Shown here: positions 1-11,469 of the stretch, piece after piece | How the letters are laid out: the number at the start of each line of letters is the position of its first letter | Position numbering within the stretch: the first letter of the stretch is position 1 | Source of the DNA: Planctomycetota bacterium | Lineage (GTDB): Bacteria; Planctomycetota; J058 | Direction: 5' to 3' | DNA length: 63,915 nt | Assembly: GCA_019636275.1 (NCBI GenBank) | Contig: JAHBXY010000036.1 | Location: 1-63,915, forward strand | Made by a program: the position numbers and the translations under genes | The notes under the pieces: generated by a model | The model's input: the letters and a program-made list of their open reading frames with translations, nothing else | Databases searched by the model: none | Told to the model about the DNA's origin: nothing

Positions 1-857
1 CGCCGCCCGCCCGCGCGTCGGACGAGGCCGAGGCGCGGCGTGGCGATCGCGCCGCCATCGAGCCAGCGCGCGAGGTCGCCGGCCAGCGCCGCCATGCTCG
101 GGTAGCGGGCCGCCGGGTCCTTGTCGAGGCAGCGGGCGCAGATCGCCTCCAGCCCCGGGTCCACGTCGGGCGCCAGGGCGCGCAGGGGCGGCGGCGCGCG
201 CTCGAGGACGTCCTTCAGCACCTGCAGGATCGTGGCCCCCTCGAAGGGCGGCCGACCGGCGATCATGGCGAAGAGCGTCGCGCCGAGGGCGTAGACGTCG
301 GCGCGCTCGTCGACGCGCTTCATGTCGTCGACCTGCTCGGGCGGCATGAACGCGGGCGTGCCGCCCTGCTCGCCCGTCCTCGTGAGCGCCTCGCGGCCTG
401 CGTGGCGCGCGAGGCCGAAGTCGGTCAGGACGGGGCCGGCAGGCCCCAGGAGCACGTTGTGCGGCTTGACGTCGCGGTGGAGCACGCCCTGGCCGTGGGC
501 GTGGCCGAGCGCCAGCGCCAGCGCGCGGGCGACCGCGGCCGCCTCGCGCCCCGGCAGCCGGCCGAGGCGCTCGATGCGCGCCTGGAGCGACTCGCCCTCG
601 ACGAGCTCCATGACGATGAACGGCCGCGCGCCGTCGCGCCCGTGGCCGAGGACGCGCACGATCCCCGGGTGCTGGAGGCGGGCGGCGGCCTGGGCCTCGG
701 CGGCGAACCGACGCTCGAGGGCCTCGTCCGGGTCGTCGTGCAGGACCTTGATCGCCGCGCGGCGACCGAGGCGATCGACGGCGGCGAAGACGGCGCCCAT
801 CCCGCCCTTGCCCAGCGGGCGCTCGAGCCGGTAGCCGCCGACCTCGCGCGGGTGCAT
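1..857 (-). CDS. Ser/Thr protein kinase, N-terminal part (runs off the window)
   Basis: About 285 residues of a bacterial Hanks-type Ser/Thr kinase; the C-terminus lies beyond the left edge. Visible from the N-terminus: glycine loop GKGGMGAVF, ATP-anchoring lysine in AAIKVL, catalytic loop HRDVKPHNVLL, DFGLA, and an APE-like segment FMPPEQ followed by DVYALGATLF. The catalytic set is complete, so it is predicted to be active. The ATG at 857 precedes MHPREVGGYRLERPL, placing the kinase domain at the extreme N-terminus with no leading sensor. A sensor, membrane segment or repeat domain, if any, lies in the missing part. It is followed on the same strand, upstream, by the MshEN-like gene 29 bp away, which could be cotranscribed. 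Confidence 0.9.
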   Translation of the reverse strand, partial: MHPREVGGYRLERPLGKGGMGAVFAAVDRLGRRAAIKVLHDDPDEALERRFAAEAQAAARLQHPGIVRVLGHGRDGARPFIVMELVEGESLQARIERLGRLPGREAAAVARALALALGHAHGQGVLHRDVKPHNVLLGPAGPVLTDFGLARHAGREALTRTGEQGGTPAFMPPEQVDDMKRVDERADVYALGATLFAMIAGRPPFEGATILQVLKDVLERAPPPLRALAPDVDPGLEAICARCLDKDPAARYPSMAALAGDLARWLDGGAIATPRLGLVRRAGGR

Positions 858-886
858 GGGCGCAGTGTGGCAGGCGCAGGGCCTGC

Positions 887-1525
887 CTACATCAACTGCT
901 CGTCGGCCGGGACCGGGCCGGCGCTCATGAAGCGCCGGAAGAAGGAGTCCTCGCCCTCGGCGCCGACGGGGATCGCCCGCACCGACGCCGCCGACCCGTT
1001 GGCGCCGGCGTGGTGGTCGGCCGCCGGCGCCGCCGCCACGGCTTCGGCCGCGGGCGCGGCCGGGGCCAGGCCGCTCTCCGCCAGGCGCTGGTAGTACTCG
1101 TCCTGGATCTCGGTGAACCCCTCGGCCGCGCACTGGATCGGCGTGACGAGGAGCCCGGTGGCCCGGCGGACCTCGCCCAGGGCGGCGTCCTGGCTCACGT
1201 CGGGGGTCACGACGACGAGCACCGAGCCGATCTTGTCGAGCGCCAGCACCTTGCAGCGGCGGGCCACGTCCTCGGGGATGACGCGGATCGTCTCCAGCGG
1301 GATCGTCGTCTTGCGCGCGTTGATCTTCGGGATCCGCAGCCGGGCCAGGAGCGGGTAGATCAGCTCCTCCTCGGTCGGGAAGCCGGACTGGAGCAGGGCG
1401 TTGCCGAGGACGCTCGACGCCTTGCCGGAGGCCTCGAGCTCCCGTCGCAGCAGCTCCTGGGTGATCGGGCCGGCGGCGAGCAGGGCGCGGCCGATCTGCA
1501 GCTTGTCGGGCGGGATGCCGGTCAT
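887..1525 (-). CDS. stand-alone MshEN / GspE N-terminal-like protein
   Basis: 212 residues. The N-terminal ~150 residues resemble the MshEN (T2SSE_N) domain at the start of GspE/PilB/MshE secretion ATPases: a helical repeat (IGRALLAAGPITQELL, then LGNALLQSGFPTEEEL) followed by a segment like the family's P-x-A-A-R-x-x-V-P part (RVIPEDVARRCKVLAL, GSVLVVVTPDV). No Walker motifs follow; the tail is Ala/Pro-rich and ends with a short acidic piece. In MshE and PilB this domain binds cyclic di-GMP, so a diguanylate-sensing adaptor is plausible by family; the key binding residues are only partly conserved, so ligand binding is inference. It lies directly upstream of the kinase ending at 857 on the same strand. 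Confidence 0.6.
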   Translation of the reverse strand: MTGIPPDKLQIGRALLAAGPITQELLRRELEASGKASSVLGNALLQSGFPTEEELIYPLLARLRIPKINARKTTIPLETIRVIPEDVARRCKVLALDKIGSVLVVVTPDVSQDAALGEVRRATGLLVTPIQCAAEGFTEIQDEYYQRLAESGLAPAAPAAEAVAAAPAADHHAGANGSAASVRAIPVGAEGEDSFFRRFMSAGPVPADEQLM

Positions 1526-1649
1526 CAGCGGACCACTCGCTCCTCGGCGAACACGCGGGCGAACACGCGAGTCGCGCGCCGGCGTGTGAGCCTGGGCGGC
1601 CAGCGCGGTCTCAGGTGGTACCAGATCGGCCGGAGGGAGACAAGGCGCG

Positions 1650-1679
1650 TTGACGCCTGCCTCCGGCCGCTGCTATCAT
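1650..1679 (+). promoter_or_regulatory. sigma70-type promoter for the STAS-fusion gene
   Basis: TTGACG at 1650-1655 and TATCAT at 1674-1679 with an 18-bp spacer: a near-consensus pair standing out in GC-rich sequence. The start codon of the STAS-domain gene is at 1775, giving a leader of roughly 90 nt. Confidence 0.55.
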
Positions 1680-1774
1680 CCGTCCCGGTCGTAAGTCCAA
1701 GGGAGCAACGAGCCGAAGGCGAGTCTCCGAGGGCGACGGCGCCGACGACGGCCTACCGCGGGGGAACCACGCAC

Positions 1775-2830
1775 ATGGCGGGTCTCGAGATCAAGCTCAC
1801 GCAGATCCAGGGCGACGACCTCTCGGCCCTCGCGGAGATGACGGGCGCCATCGACGGCAACACCGTCCCCAACTTCCAGGCGACCCTCGAGGAGATCAAG
1901 ACCAAGGGCATCCGGCGGCTGGTCCTGGACATGTCCAAGATCAAGTACGTCAACTCGACCGGCCTCGGCTCGCTCGTGAAGTACGCCGACACGTTCAAGT
2001 CGTCCGGCGGCGGCATGGCGCTCATCAAGGTGCCGGCGAAGGTCAAGATCGTCATCGAGATGCTCGGGCTCAACGCCTTCTTCGACATCTGCCCCGACCT
2101 CGATGCGGCGCTGGCCGCGCTGGCCCAGGCGCAGGGCGGCGGCGGGTCGGCGCCCCCGGCGGCCGAGACGAAGAAGTCGAGCCTCCCCCCGCGCGTGGCG
2201 CCGAGCGGCTCGCACGCGACCGGCTCGTTCAAGCGCCCCGGGCCCGCGTCCGGCGCGCAGTCGGCGCCGGCGGCCCCGGCGGCCGCGCCGCAGCGGGCGA
2301 GCGGCAACGGCGGCGGCGGTGGGTTCCCGCAGGTCGTAAAGTGCGAGGGCTGCGCGGTGCAGGTCGAGGTGACCTCGGCCGGCAACTGGAAGTGCCCCCG
2401 CTGCTACACCTTCGTCTCGGCGCGCCCGGACGGCGTCGTGCGCTTCACCCGCAGCGACAAGCCGGTGCCGCTGAACCTCTCGCTGGCGGCCACGCAGGAC
2501 TGCGGCGAGGGCCTCGTGCACCTGGTCACGTCGGTGTGCCAGACGGCCTTCAACAACGGGCAGAAGCTCGAGAGCCTGCGGCTCGCCGTCCACGAGGTGG
2601 CCACGGTGATGGCGCAGTCGGTCTACCCGAACAACCCGCAGGGCGTCTACCACGTGAGCATCGAGCGCCAGCAGGGCTGGGTGCAGATCCGCTTCGCCGA
2701 TGCCGGCGCCACGATCGAGAGCGGCCGCGCGGCCCAGTACTTCCCGCACGCGCACCGGCAGATGAGCGAGTTCGAGTGCCGCCCGCACCCCACGGGCGGC
2801 AACATGATCCGCTTCGTCCAGCGGGCGTGA
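1775..2830 (+). CDS. STAS domain - zinc ribbon - GHKL-like fusion protein
   Basis: 351 residues from ATG 1775. Residues ~1-115 form a STAS (anti-sigma factor antagonist) domain, with MSKIKYVNSTGLGSLV carrying the serine phosphorylated in SpoIIAA/RsbV relatives. A low-complexity Ala/Pro linker leads to a zinc ribbon (CEGC...CPRC, ~190-215). The C-terminal ~120 residues resemble an RsbW-type histidine-kinase-like ATPase fold (LRLAVHEVATVMAQSVY, then IRFADAG). The N-box Asn of active GHKL proteins appears to be Val here, so ATP binding is uncertain. Antagonist and anti-sigma-like parts in one chain suggest an intramolecular partner switch. Transcribed from its own promoter and divergent from the MshEN-like gene. 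The sigma-factor target is not evident. Confidence 0.75.
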   Translation: MAGLEIKLTQIQGDDLSALAEMTGAIDGNTVPNFQATLEEIKTKGIRRLVLDMSKIKYVNSTGLGSLVKYADTFKSSGGGMALIKVPAKVKIVIEMLGLNAFFDICPDLDAALAALAQAQGGGGSAPPAAETKKSSLPPRVAPSGSHATGSFKRPGPASGAQSAPAAPAAAPQRASGNGGGGGFPQVVKCEGCAVQVEVTSAGNWKCPRCYTFVSARPDGVVRFTRSDKPVPLNLSLAATQDCGEGLVHLVTSVCQTAFNNGQKLESLRLAVHEVATVMAQSVYPNNPQGVYHVSIERQQGWVQIRFADAGATIESGRAAQYFPHAHRQMSEFECRPHPTGGNMIRFVQRA

Positions 2831-3051
2831 CCGCGGCGGACCTCCCGCCCGCGTCGTGATAGAGCGCGCCTCGCCGGCGGTGCAGGCGCGGCGCCGAGGG
2901 CGAGCCTCGTCAAGGAACGGGAAAGGCACCTCGCTGGCCGCTGGTTCCCCCACCGGCAGTGGTCCTCGGTCCCTGCCCCCCACGCGCGGGAGCATCCCTC
3001 CGCCCCCCGGGCGCCCCGTCGCGTGCGAGGATGATGCAGGTGACCCGACCG

Positions 3052-3080
3052 TTGCGGTCGCCAGGGCACCGGTCTATAGA
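3052..3080 (+). promoter_or_regulatory. promoter upstream of speA
   Basis: TTGCGG (3052-3057), a 17-bp spacer and TATAGA (3075-3080), about 65 bp before the speA start at 3145. The rest of the 2831-3144 interval shows no gene-like reading frame. Confidence 0.5.
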
Positions 3081-3144
3081 TAACTCCCCAATCGTCGGCG
3101 GCCGCCGGCGTGCCTTCCCCCCCTCTCTCGACGAGGTGACGCCG

Positions 3145-5103
<1,959 letters not shown>

Positions 5104-5158
5104 CCGCCTTGAGGTCCGCACCCCGCTCGCGTAGGCTCGCGCGCCGAGGGGGTGGACC

Positions 5159-6109
5159 ATGGGTCGCGGCGAGGTGGTCGTCCTGGGCGCGCTCGGCGGA
5201 CTGACCCTGCTCCTGGCGCCGGCGGCGCTCGAGGCGCAGGGGCGGCGCGCGGGGCTCGTCGGCTGCCAGAACCATCTGCGGCAGCTCGGGCTGGCGGCGA
5301 TCCAGTACGCCGACGACAAGCGCTTCTTCCCGCACGTGGGCCCGATCCGCGAGCTCGACGGCGGCTACACGACGAACACCTCGACGAAGGTCGCCCGGGC
5401 CCTCCTGTGGTTCGGCTACCACGACGACCCCGAGCGCTTCGTCTGCCCCGAGGCGAAGGACGACGAGGCGCTCGAGGTCCTCCGGCCGGCGCGGGAGAAC
5501 ATGCGCCGCTGGTTCTGGGCGCAGGACCAAGAGAAGGCCAGCGTGACGCGGAGCCCGTTCGTCGACGGCGCGGCGGACCCGGCGCTCCGGGAGACCGGCG
5601 AGCTGTCCTACGGCTGGACCCGCCGCGGCCTGAACTCGAACGTCCGCTCGGCGGCCCTCCTCGCGGCCGACCGGACCCGCGCGAACCACGGCGACGGCTG
5701 GTCGGTGCTCCAGGCCGACGCGACCGTCGACCTGCGGCGGGAGGAGGCGGCCCTGGCGGCGGCCCTGGTCGCCACCGAGGGCCAGAGCGCGGGCTACCTG
5801 GGGATCCAGGGGCCGGACGATCCGCCGCCGGCGGTGGCAGGTGGGCCCCCCGGGCCGCCCCCCGCGTGGGCCGGCCGCCACGCCGACGCGACGGTGTCGC
5901 TCACTCTCGAGGCGCGGCGAGGCGGGAAGTTCCAGGGCGAGCTCGTCGTCGACGGCGCCGCGTTCCCGGTCCGCGGCGCCGACCGCGGCGGCCGGCTCGA
6001 GGGCTCGTTCGTCGCCGACGGCGAGACCTACACCTTCACGGCCGCCCTCGATGGCGGCGCGCTCGTGCTGACCTCGGGCCGGCGGACCTACCGCCTCGCC
6101 CGGCGCTGA
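5159..6109 (+). CDS. secreted H-x9-DG/pilin-like protein with C-terminal beta module
   Basis: 316 residues. An N-terminal hydrophobic segment (VVVLGALGGLTLLLAPAAL) is followed by CQNHLRQLGLAAIQYADD...FFPHVGP, which matches the start of Planctomycetota DUF1559-like/type II pseudopilin proteins (C-x-N-x-L-x-Q-L-G-L-A). The usual prepilin peptidase site GF-x-L-I-E is absent. A later WSVLQADATV fits the H-x9-DG region loosely. The last ~75 residues form a separate beta-rich module (FQGELVVDG... ending LVLTSGRRTYRLARR), also found near the N-terminus of the next gene. ATG 5159 has a GAGGGGG ribosome site. Function unknown; extracytoplasmic location inferred. Confidence 0.7.
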   Translation: MGRGEVVVLGALGGLTLLLAPAALEAQGRRAGLVGCQNHLRQLGLAAIQYADDKRFFPHVGPIRELDGGYTTNTSTKVARALLWFGYHDDPERFVCPEAKDDEALEVLRPARENMRRWFWAQDQEKASVTRSPFVDGAADPALRETGELSYGWTRRGLNSNVRSAALLAADRTRANHGDGWSVLQADATVDLRREEAALAAALVATEGQSAGYLGIQGPDDPPPAVAGGPPGPPPAWAGRHADATVSLTLEARRGGKFQGELVVDGAAFPVRGADRGGRLEGSFVADGETYTFTAALDGGALVLTSGRRTYRLARR

Positions 6110-6206
6110 GGTGTGCTCGACGGCTGCGGCCGCGGATGCTGGTCACCGGGACTCGGCCGCGAGAGTCGATGAACTTCATGCGCTCTGAGCTGAGCGGAGG
6201 ACGACC

Positions 6207-7097
6207 ATGGCGCGCTTCGACCGACCCTTCCCCGGCCTCGTCCTCCTGGGCGGCCTCCTCGCCCTGACCCTCGCCTCGGCCCAGGAGCGCAACCCGCTCG
6301 AGCGGGGTGACCGCCCGCCGGCCGGGCGGCGGGGGAACCCGCTCGACCCGGACCCGGCCTGGGCCGGCGTGTTCGTGGACGCCGAGCGGCGGGTCGCCGT
6401 CGCCCTCCTGCCTCACGAGACGGACGCCGGCCGCTTCGAGGGGCTGCTCGTCATCATCCCCGACCGCGAGGAGTTCGAGGTGACGGGCGAGGTGAAGGGC
6501 GACCTGCTCGAGGGGACCTTCGGGCAGCCCCGCGCGGCGGAGCGCTTCCCCTTCTCGATCCGCCCGGGGAAGGACGGGACGCTCGAGCTGACCTCCGGCG
6601 CGAGCGTCTACACCCTGCAGCGCGACCCGAACGCCCCCTCGGTCGGCAGGCTGCGCCGGGAGCTGGGCCAGCGCGGCCGCGCGCGGGCCGACGGGAACGA
6701 GGCGGCCGCGGTCGGCGCGCTGAAGACGCTGAACACCGCGCAGACGATCTTCCGCGAGGGCGACAAGGAGGGGGACGGGGAGCTCGACTACGGCACGCTC
6801 GAGGAGCTCTCCGCGACCCAGCTCATCGACTCGGTGCTCGGCAGCGGGCAGAAGCAGGGCTACCGCTTCGCCTGCCGCCCGTCCACGACCACGCCGGAGT
6901 TCCTCTGGTGGGCCACGGCCGCGCCCGTCGAGCCGGGCGTGAGCGGCAGCCGCTACTTCGTCACCAACCACGCCGGGGTGATCTACTACTCGACGCGGCG
7001 ACCGTTCGAGGTCGACCCGTCCACCTGCGCGATCCCGCCGCACGGCGTCGTGCTCGGGAAGGCGGAGCCGGCCGAGGAGCCGCAGCGAGGCCGCTGA
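6207..7097 (+). CDS. secreted protein with beta module and C-terminal pilin-like domain
   Basis: 296 residues with a signal peptide (LVLLGGLLALTLASAQ). Residues ~55-145 repeat the beta module seen at the end of the preceding protein (RFEGLLVIIP... ELTSGASVYTLQR). The C-terminal half (LKTLNTAQTIFREGD, LIDSVLGSGQKQGYRF, SRYFVTNHAGVIYYS) matches the globular domain of Planctomycetota type IV pilin-like/general-secretion proteins, which normally follows an N-terminal prepilin helix; here the helix is replaced by the signal peptide and beta module. Spacing and shared module suggest the two neighbours arose by module shuffling and act together outside the inner membrane. Exact role unknown. Confidence 0.65.
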   Translation: MARFDRPFPGLVLLGGLLALTLASAQERNPLERGDRPPAGRRGNPLDPDPAWAGVFVDAERRVAVALLPHETDAGRFEGLLVIIPDREEFEVTGEVKGDLLEGTFGQPRAAERFPFSIRPGKDGTLELTSGASVYTLQRDPNAPSVGRLRRELGQRGRARADGNEAAAVGALKTLNTAQTIFREGDKEGDGELDYGTLEELSATQLIDSVLGSGQKQGYRFACRPSTTTPEFLWWATAAPVEPGVSGSRYFVTNHAGVIYYSTRRPFEVDPSTCAIPPHGVVLGKAEPAEEPQRGR

Positions 7098-7186
7098 GCC
7101 GCGTCAGGTCGGAGTTCGCCGGGCGCCCAAGAGCGCGGCCAGCGCCGGCGCAGGATCCAGAACAGCTCGCACCGTCGCACGCGCCC

Positions 7187-7379
7187 GTGGCCGCGTTCTC
7201 GCCGGACCGGGCGCGGGTGGCCTTCGGCGACAGCGCCCTGCGCGTGTGCCGGCCCGACGGCGGGCTCGCCGGCGTCGACCGCGAGGCCTACGCCCTCGGG
7301 GCCCTGGCCTTCTCGCCCGACGGCCAGCTCCTGGCCGCCGGGGGCTACGGCAACGTCCTGCGCGTCTACCGGGTCCCGG

Positions 7380-7390
<11 letters not shown>
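7187..7390 (+). pseudogene. WD40-repeat remnant
   Basis: A 67-residue reading from GTG 7187 containing two partial WD40-like blades (AAFSPDRARVAFGD and LAFSPDGQLLAAGGYGNVLRVYRV). WD40 propellers need about seven blades, so this can only be a fragment, and it overlaps the end of the convergent pckA by 11 bp. Probably the residue of a beta-propeller protein (often fused to STPKs in this kind of genome). No flanking parts remain. Confidence 0.4.
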
Positions 7391-8963
<1,573 letters not shown>

Positions 8964-9149
8964 GATGGCACTCCGGAATGGGGGGGAGCGGAGACGCTAC
9001 GGCAGGTCGCCCCGACGCACAAGCGGGCAGCCGCGCCGCTGGCGCCGGAGCGGCCTGGGTGGCCGCTTCGGGGCTATCCCCCCACCCCAGGCTAGCGCTC
9101 GACCGCCCCGCGGGGAAGGCCCCCGCGCCACGGCTGGCCCGGCTGGCCG

Positions 9150-9479
9150 CCAGCCGCCGGCCGCCGGAGCGAGCGTTGGGGACGGCGGGTCGCGCGCGAG
9201 GCGCCGCCCCCTCGCGAGCGCGTCACTCAGCGAAGACGCACCTCGTGGTCGGAAGGCCGACGTGGGCGTCTCGCCCTCGCCACAGGACGACCTCTGGCTC
9301 CCAGCCGCCGGAGCGAGCGATGGGGACGGCGCTCCGGGACGGGTGCGTCGGAGCGGGTCGTGCGCCAGGCGCCGCCCCTCGCGAGCGCATCACGCATCGA
9401 TCGTGCGCCAGGCGCCGCCCCTCGCGAGCGCATCACGCATCGATCGTGCGCGAGGCGCCGCCCCTCGCGAGCGCGTCAC
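9150..9479. repeat. tandem duplications derived from the 3' end of the kinase-Nudix gene
   Basis: This gene-free interval contains copies of the adjacent coding end. The block 9198-9296 repeats, with small changes and one deletion, the sequence at 9449-9572 that spans the stop codon and C-terminal codons of the kinase-Nudix gene. Between them lies a 43-bp minisatellite (GTGCGCCAGGCGCCGCCCCT at the start of each unit) at 9360-9402 and 9403-9445, plus a divergent third unit from 9446. A larger unit starting CAGCCGCCGGAGCGAGCG also appears twice (about 9150 and 9302). A half-copy of the minisatellite recurs near 55940, just upstream of dps. Confidence 0.75.
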
Positions 9480-11078
9480 TCAGCGAAGACGCCAGCGGCG
9501 GAGGGCGGCCGCGAGGACCTCCTCGTGGTCGAAGGCCGGCGTGGGCGTCTCGCCCTCGCCGCGCAGGACGACCTCGTGCGGGCCGGCGAGCTCCACCTCG
9601 AACCACGCGGCGCGGTCCGCCTCCTCCTCGGCGTTTCGGACCGGTGGCGCCTGCGCCTCGGTGACCACGGCCAGATACGCCACGGTGACGACGCGCGTCC
9701 GCGGGTCGCGGGCCGGGGCGCCGAACGCGCCCACCTGCACGAGGACCAGGTCCGGGCTGCCGATCCCGGTCTCGGCCCACAGGGTCCGCCGCGCCGCCGT
9801 CTCGAGGTCGTCCTCGAGGCGCACGAAGCTGCCCGGGATCGCCCAGCAGCCCTGGTAAGGGGGCCTCGCCCGCCGGTGCAGCAGCACGCGCGGGGGCGCC
9901 CCGGGCGGCGCGTGCAGGACGACCACGTCGACGGTCAGCGACGGCCGGCGGTGCTCGCTCGGCCGGTAGCGGCGCAGCAGCAGCGGGTCGTCGGGGGCCG
10001 TCGACGTCGTCGGGCGCCCCTCGAGGAAGTCGTCGACGGCGTCGGCCAGCGCCGTGCCGTGGGGGTAGCGCGCGTCGCGGTCGGGCGCCATGGCCCGCAG
10101 GCAGATCGCGTCGAGGGCGCTGGGGACGTCGTCGCCCGCGGCGCTGGGGAGCGTCGGCGGGATCCCCCACGTGACCCGCCACAGCACCTGCGACGTGGTC
10201 CCCTCGTGCGGCAGCTTGCCCGTGAGGAGCGTGTAGAGCGTCCCGCCGAGCGCGTAGACGTCGGCACGCGCGTCGAGCGGCTCGCCCGTGGCCTGCTCGG
10301 GCGCCATGTAGGCGGGCGTGCCGATGATCGTGCCGCTCTGGGTCAGGGCGCGCAGCGACACCGGCGCGCCGTCGCCGTCCGGGGGCGCCGTGGGGAGCTC
10401 GGGGAGGTCCTCGAGGGCCGGCGCCCAGCCGCTCGTCTTGGCCAGGCCCCAGTCGAGGACGTGCACCTCGCCGAAGCGCCCGACCATGATGTTGCCCGGC
10501 TTGAGGTCGCGGTGGACGAGCCCGCGCTCGTGCGCGTAGCCCACGGCGCGGCAGGCCTGCACGAAGGCCTCGAGCGCGCGGAAGAGCGTCAGCCGCTCCG
10601 GCCGGTGGCGGTCGCGCGTCCAGCCCTCCTCGGCCAGCTCGGCCAGGGTCCGCCCCTCGACGAGGCGCATCGTGTAGTAGACGAGCGGGCCGTCGGGGCG
10701 CGCGTCGTCGCGGCCGACCTCGAACACCGGCATGATCGCCGGGTGCTGCAGGCGCGCCGTGACCCGCGCCTCCTCGAGGAAGCGGCCCAGGAGGTCGGGG
10801 TCGGCGGCGACGTGGCGCTGGAGCGTCTTGAGCGCCACCTGCCGGCCGAGCGTCTGGTCGACGGCGCGGTAGACGATCCCCATGCCGCCGCGGCCGAGCT
10901 CGTGCACGAGCAGGTAGCGGCGGTCGATGAGCGTCGACGGCGGCAGCGGCGGCTCGGGCGGGCGCTCGCCCCCGGCGCGCTCCACCGTGTGGGCGAGGTC
11001 CGGGCGCACTCGCGTCTCGGGCGCGCCCTCACCCGCCCCACCCTCGCCCGCGTCGAACGGCGGCAGGACGACCGTCAC
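9480..11078 (-). CDS. Ser/Thr protein kinase fused to a degenerate Nudix (NrtR-like) domain
   Basis: 532 residues from GTG 11078, which overlaps the upstream stop as GTGA and implies translational coupling. Kinase domain ~54-330: glycine loop LGRGGMGIVY, lysine in VALKTL, HRDLKPGNIMV, and DWGLAK in place of DFG, a variant common in this kinase class; then AYMAPEQ. Residues ~381-532 form a Nudix domain closest to the ADP-ribose-binding part of NrtR regulators (CWAIPGSFVRLEDDL...LWAETGI, FDHEEVLAAALRR at the end). The box that should read RExxEE is RTLWAE, so two metal-binding glutamates are lost; hydrolase activity is unlikely and ligand sensing is inferred. The NrtR winged helix is absent. 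The 3' end is duplicated in the neighbouring repeat region. Confidence 0.85.
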   Translation of the reverse strand: MTVVLPPFDAGEGGAGEGAPETRVRPDLAHTVERAGGERPPEPPLPPSTLIDRRYLLVHELGRGGMGIVYRAVDQTLGRQVALKTLQRHVAADPDLLGRFLEEARVTARLQHPAIMPVFEVGRDDARPDGPLVYYTMRLVEGRTLAELAEEGWTRDRHRPERLTLFRALEAFVQACRAVGYAHERGLVHRDLKPGNIMVGRFGEVHVLDWGLAKTSGWAPALEDLPELPTAPPDGDGAPVSLRALTQSGTIIGTPAYMAPEQATGEPLDARADVYALGGTLYTLLTGKLPHEGTTSQVLWRVTWGIPPTLPSAAGDDVPSALDAICLRAMAPDRDARYPHGTALADAVDDFLEGRPTTSTAPDDPLLLRRYRPSEHRRPSLTVDVVVLHAPPGAPPRVLLHRRARPPYQGCWAIPGSFVRLEDDLETAARRTLWAETGIGSPDLVLVQVGAFGAPARDPRTRVVTVAYLAVVTEAQAPPVRNAEEEADRAAWFEVELAGPHEVVLRGEGETPTPAFDHEEVLAAALRRWRLR

Positions 11079-11422
11079 GCGTCCCCGGCGGGGGCGGCCC
11101 GCAGCCACAGCCGGCGGCCCTCGCGCCGCGCGACCTCGAGCCTGCCCTCCGCCGCCAGGGCGTCGATCAGCCCGGCGGCGACCTCCTCCGAGAGCACGAC
11201 CGAGCCCCAGGCCAGCACGTGCTCGGTGACCTCGTCCAGCCCCACCTCGACCGGCGCGCCGCCTCCCGCCGCGAGCCGGGCGTCGACGAGGCCGCGTACG
11301 GCGCGGCCCACGAGCGTCGGCGCGACCGTACGGCCGTCGATGCTGATGAACACCGGCTCGCTCGCGCGGGCGTCGAGCAGGTCGGAGGCCAGACGGACGA
11401 GGTCGTCCTCGGAGGCAGCCAT
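11075..11422 (-). CDS. small hypothetical protein preceding the kinase-Nudix gene
   Basis: 115 residues, mostly charged and helical, no membrane segment or signal peptide. Sequence such as ISIDGRTVAPTLVGRAVRGLV and a C-terminal AEGRLEVARREGRRLWLR does not identify a family I recognise. Its stop codon overlaps the GTG of the downstream kinase by four bases, so the two are almost certainly one operon and the small protein may modulate or be a substrate of that kinase (inference). The start at 11422 (ATG) is only 47 bp from the divergent membrane-protein gene. Confidence 0.6.
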   Translation of the reverse strand: MAASEDDLVRLASDLLDARASEPVFISIDGRTVAPTLVGRAVRGLVDARLAAGGGAPVEVGLDEVTEHVLAWGSVVLSEEVAAGLIDALAAEGRLEVARREGRRLWLRAAPAGDA

Positions 11423-11469
11423 GGGCCCATCATATCCCCGGGCGCGGCCCCGCGGTTACGCTCTCCCGC

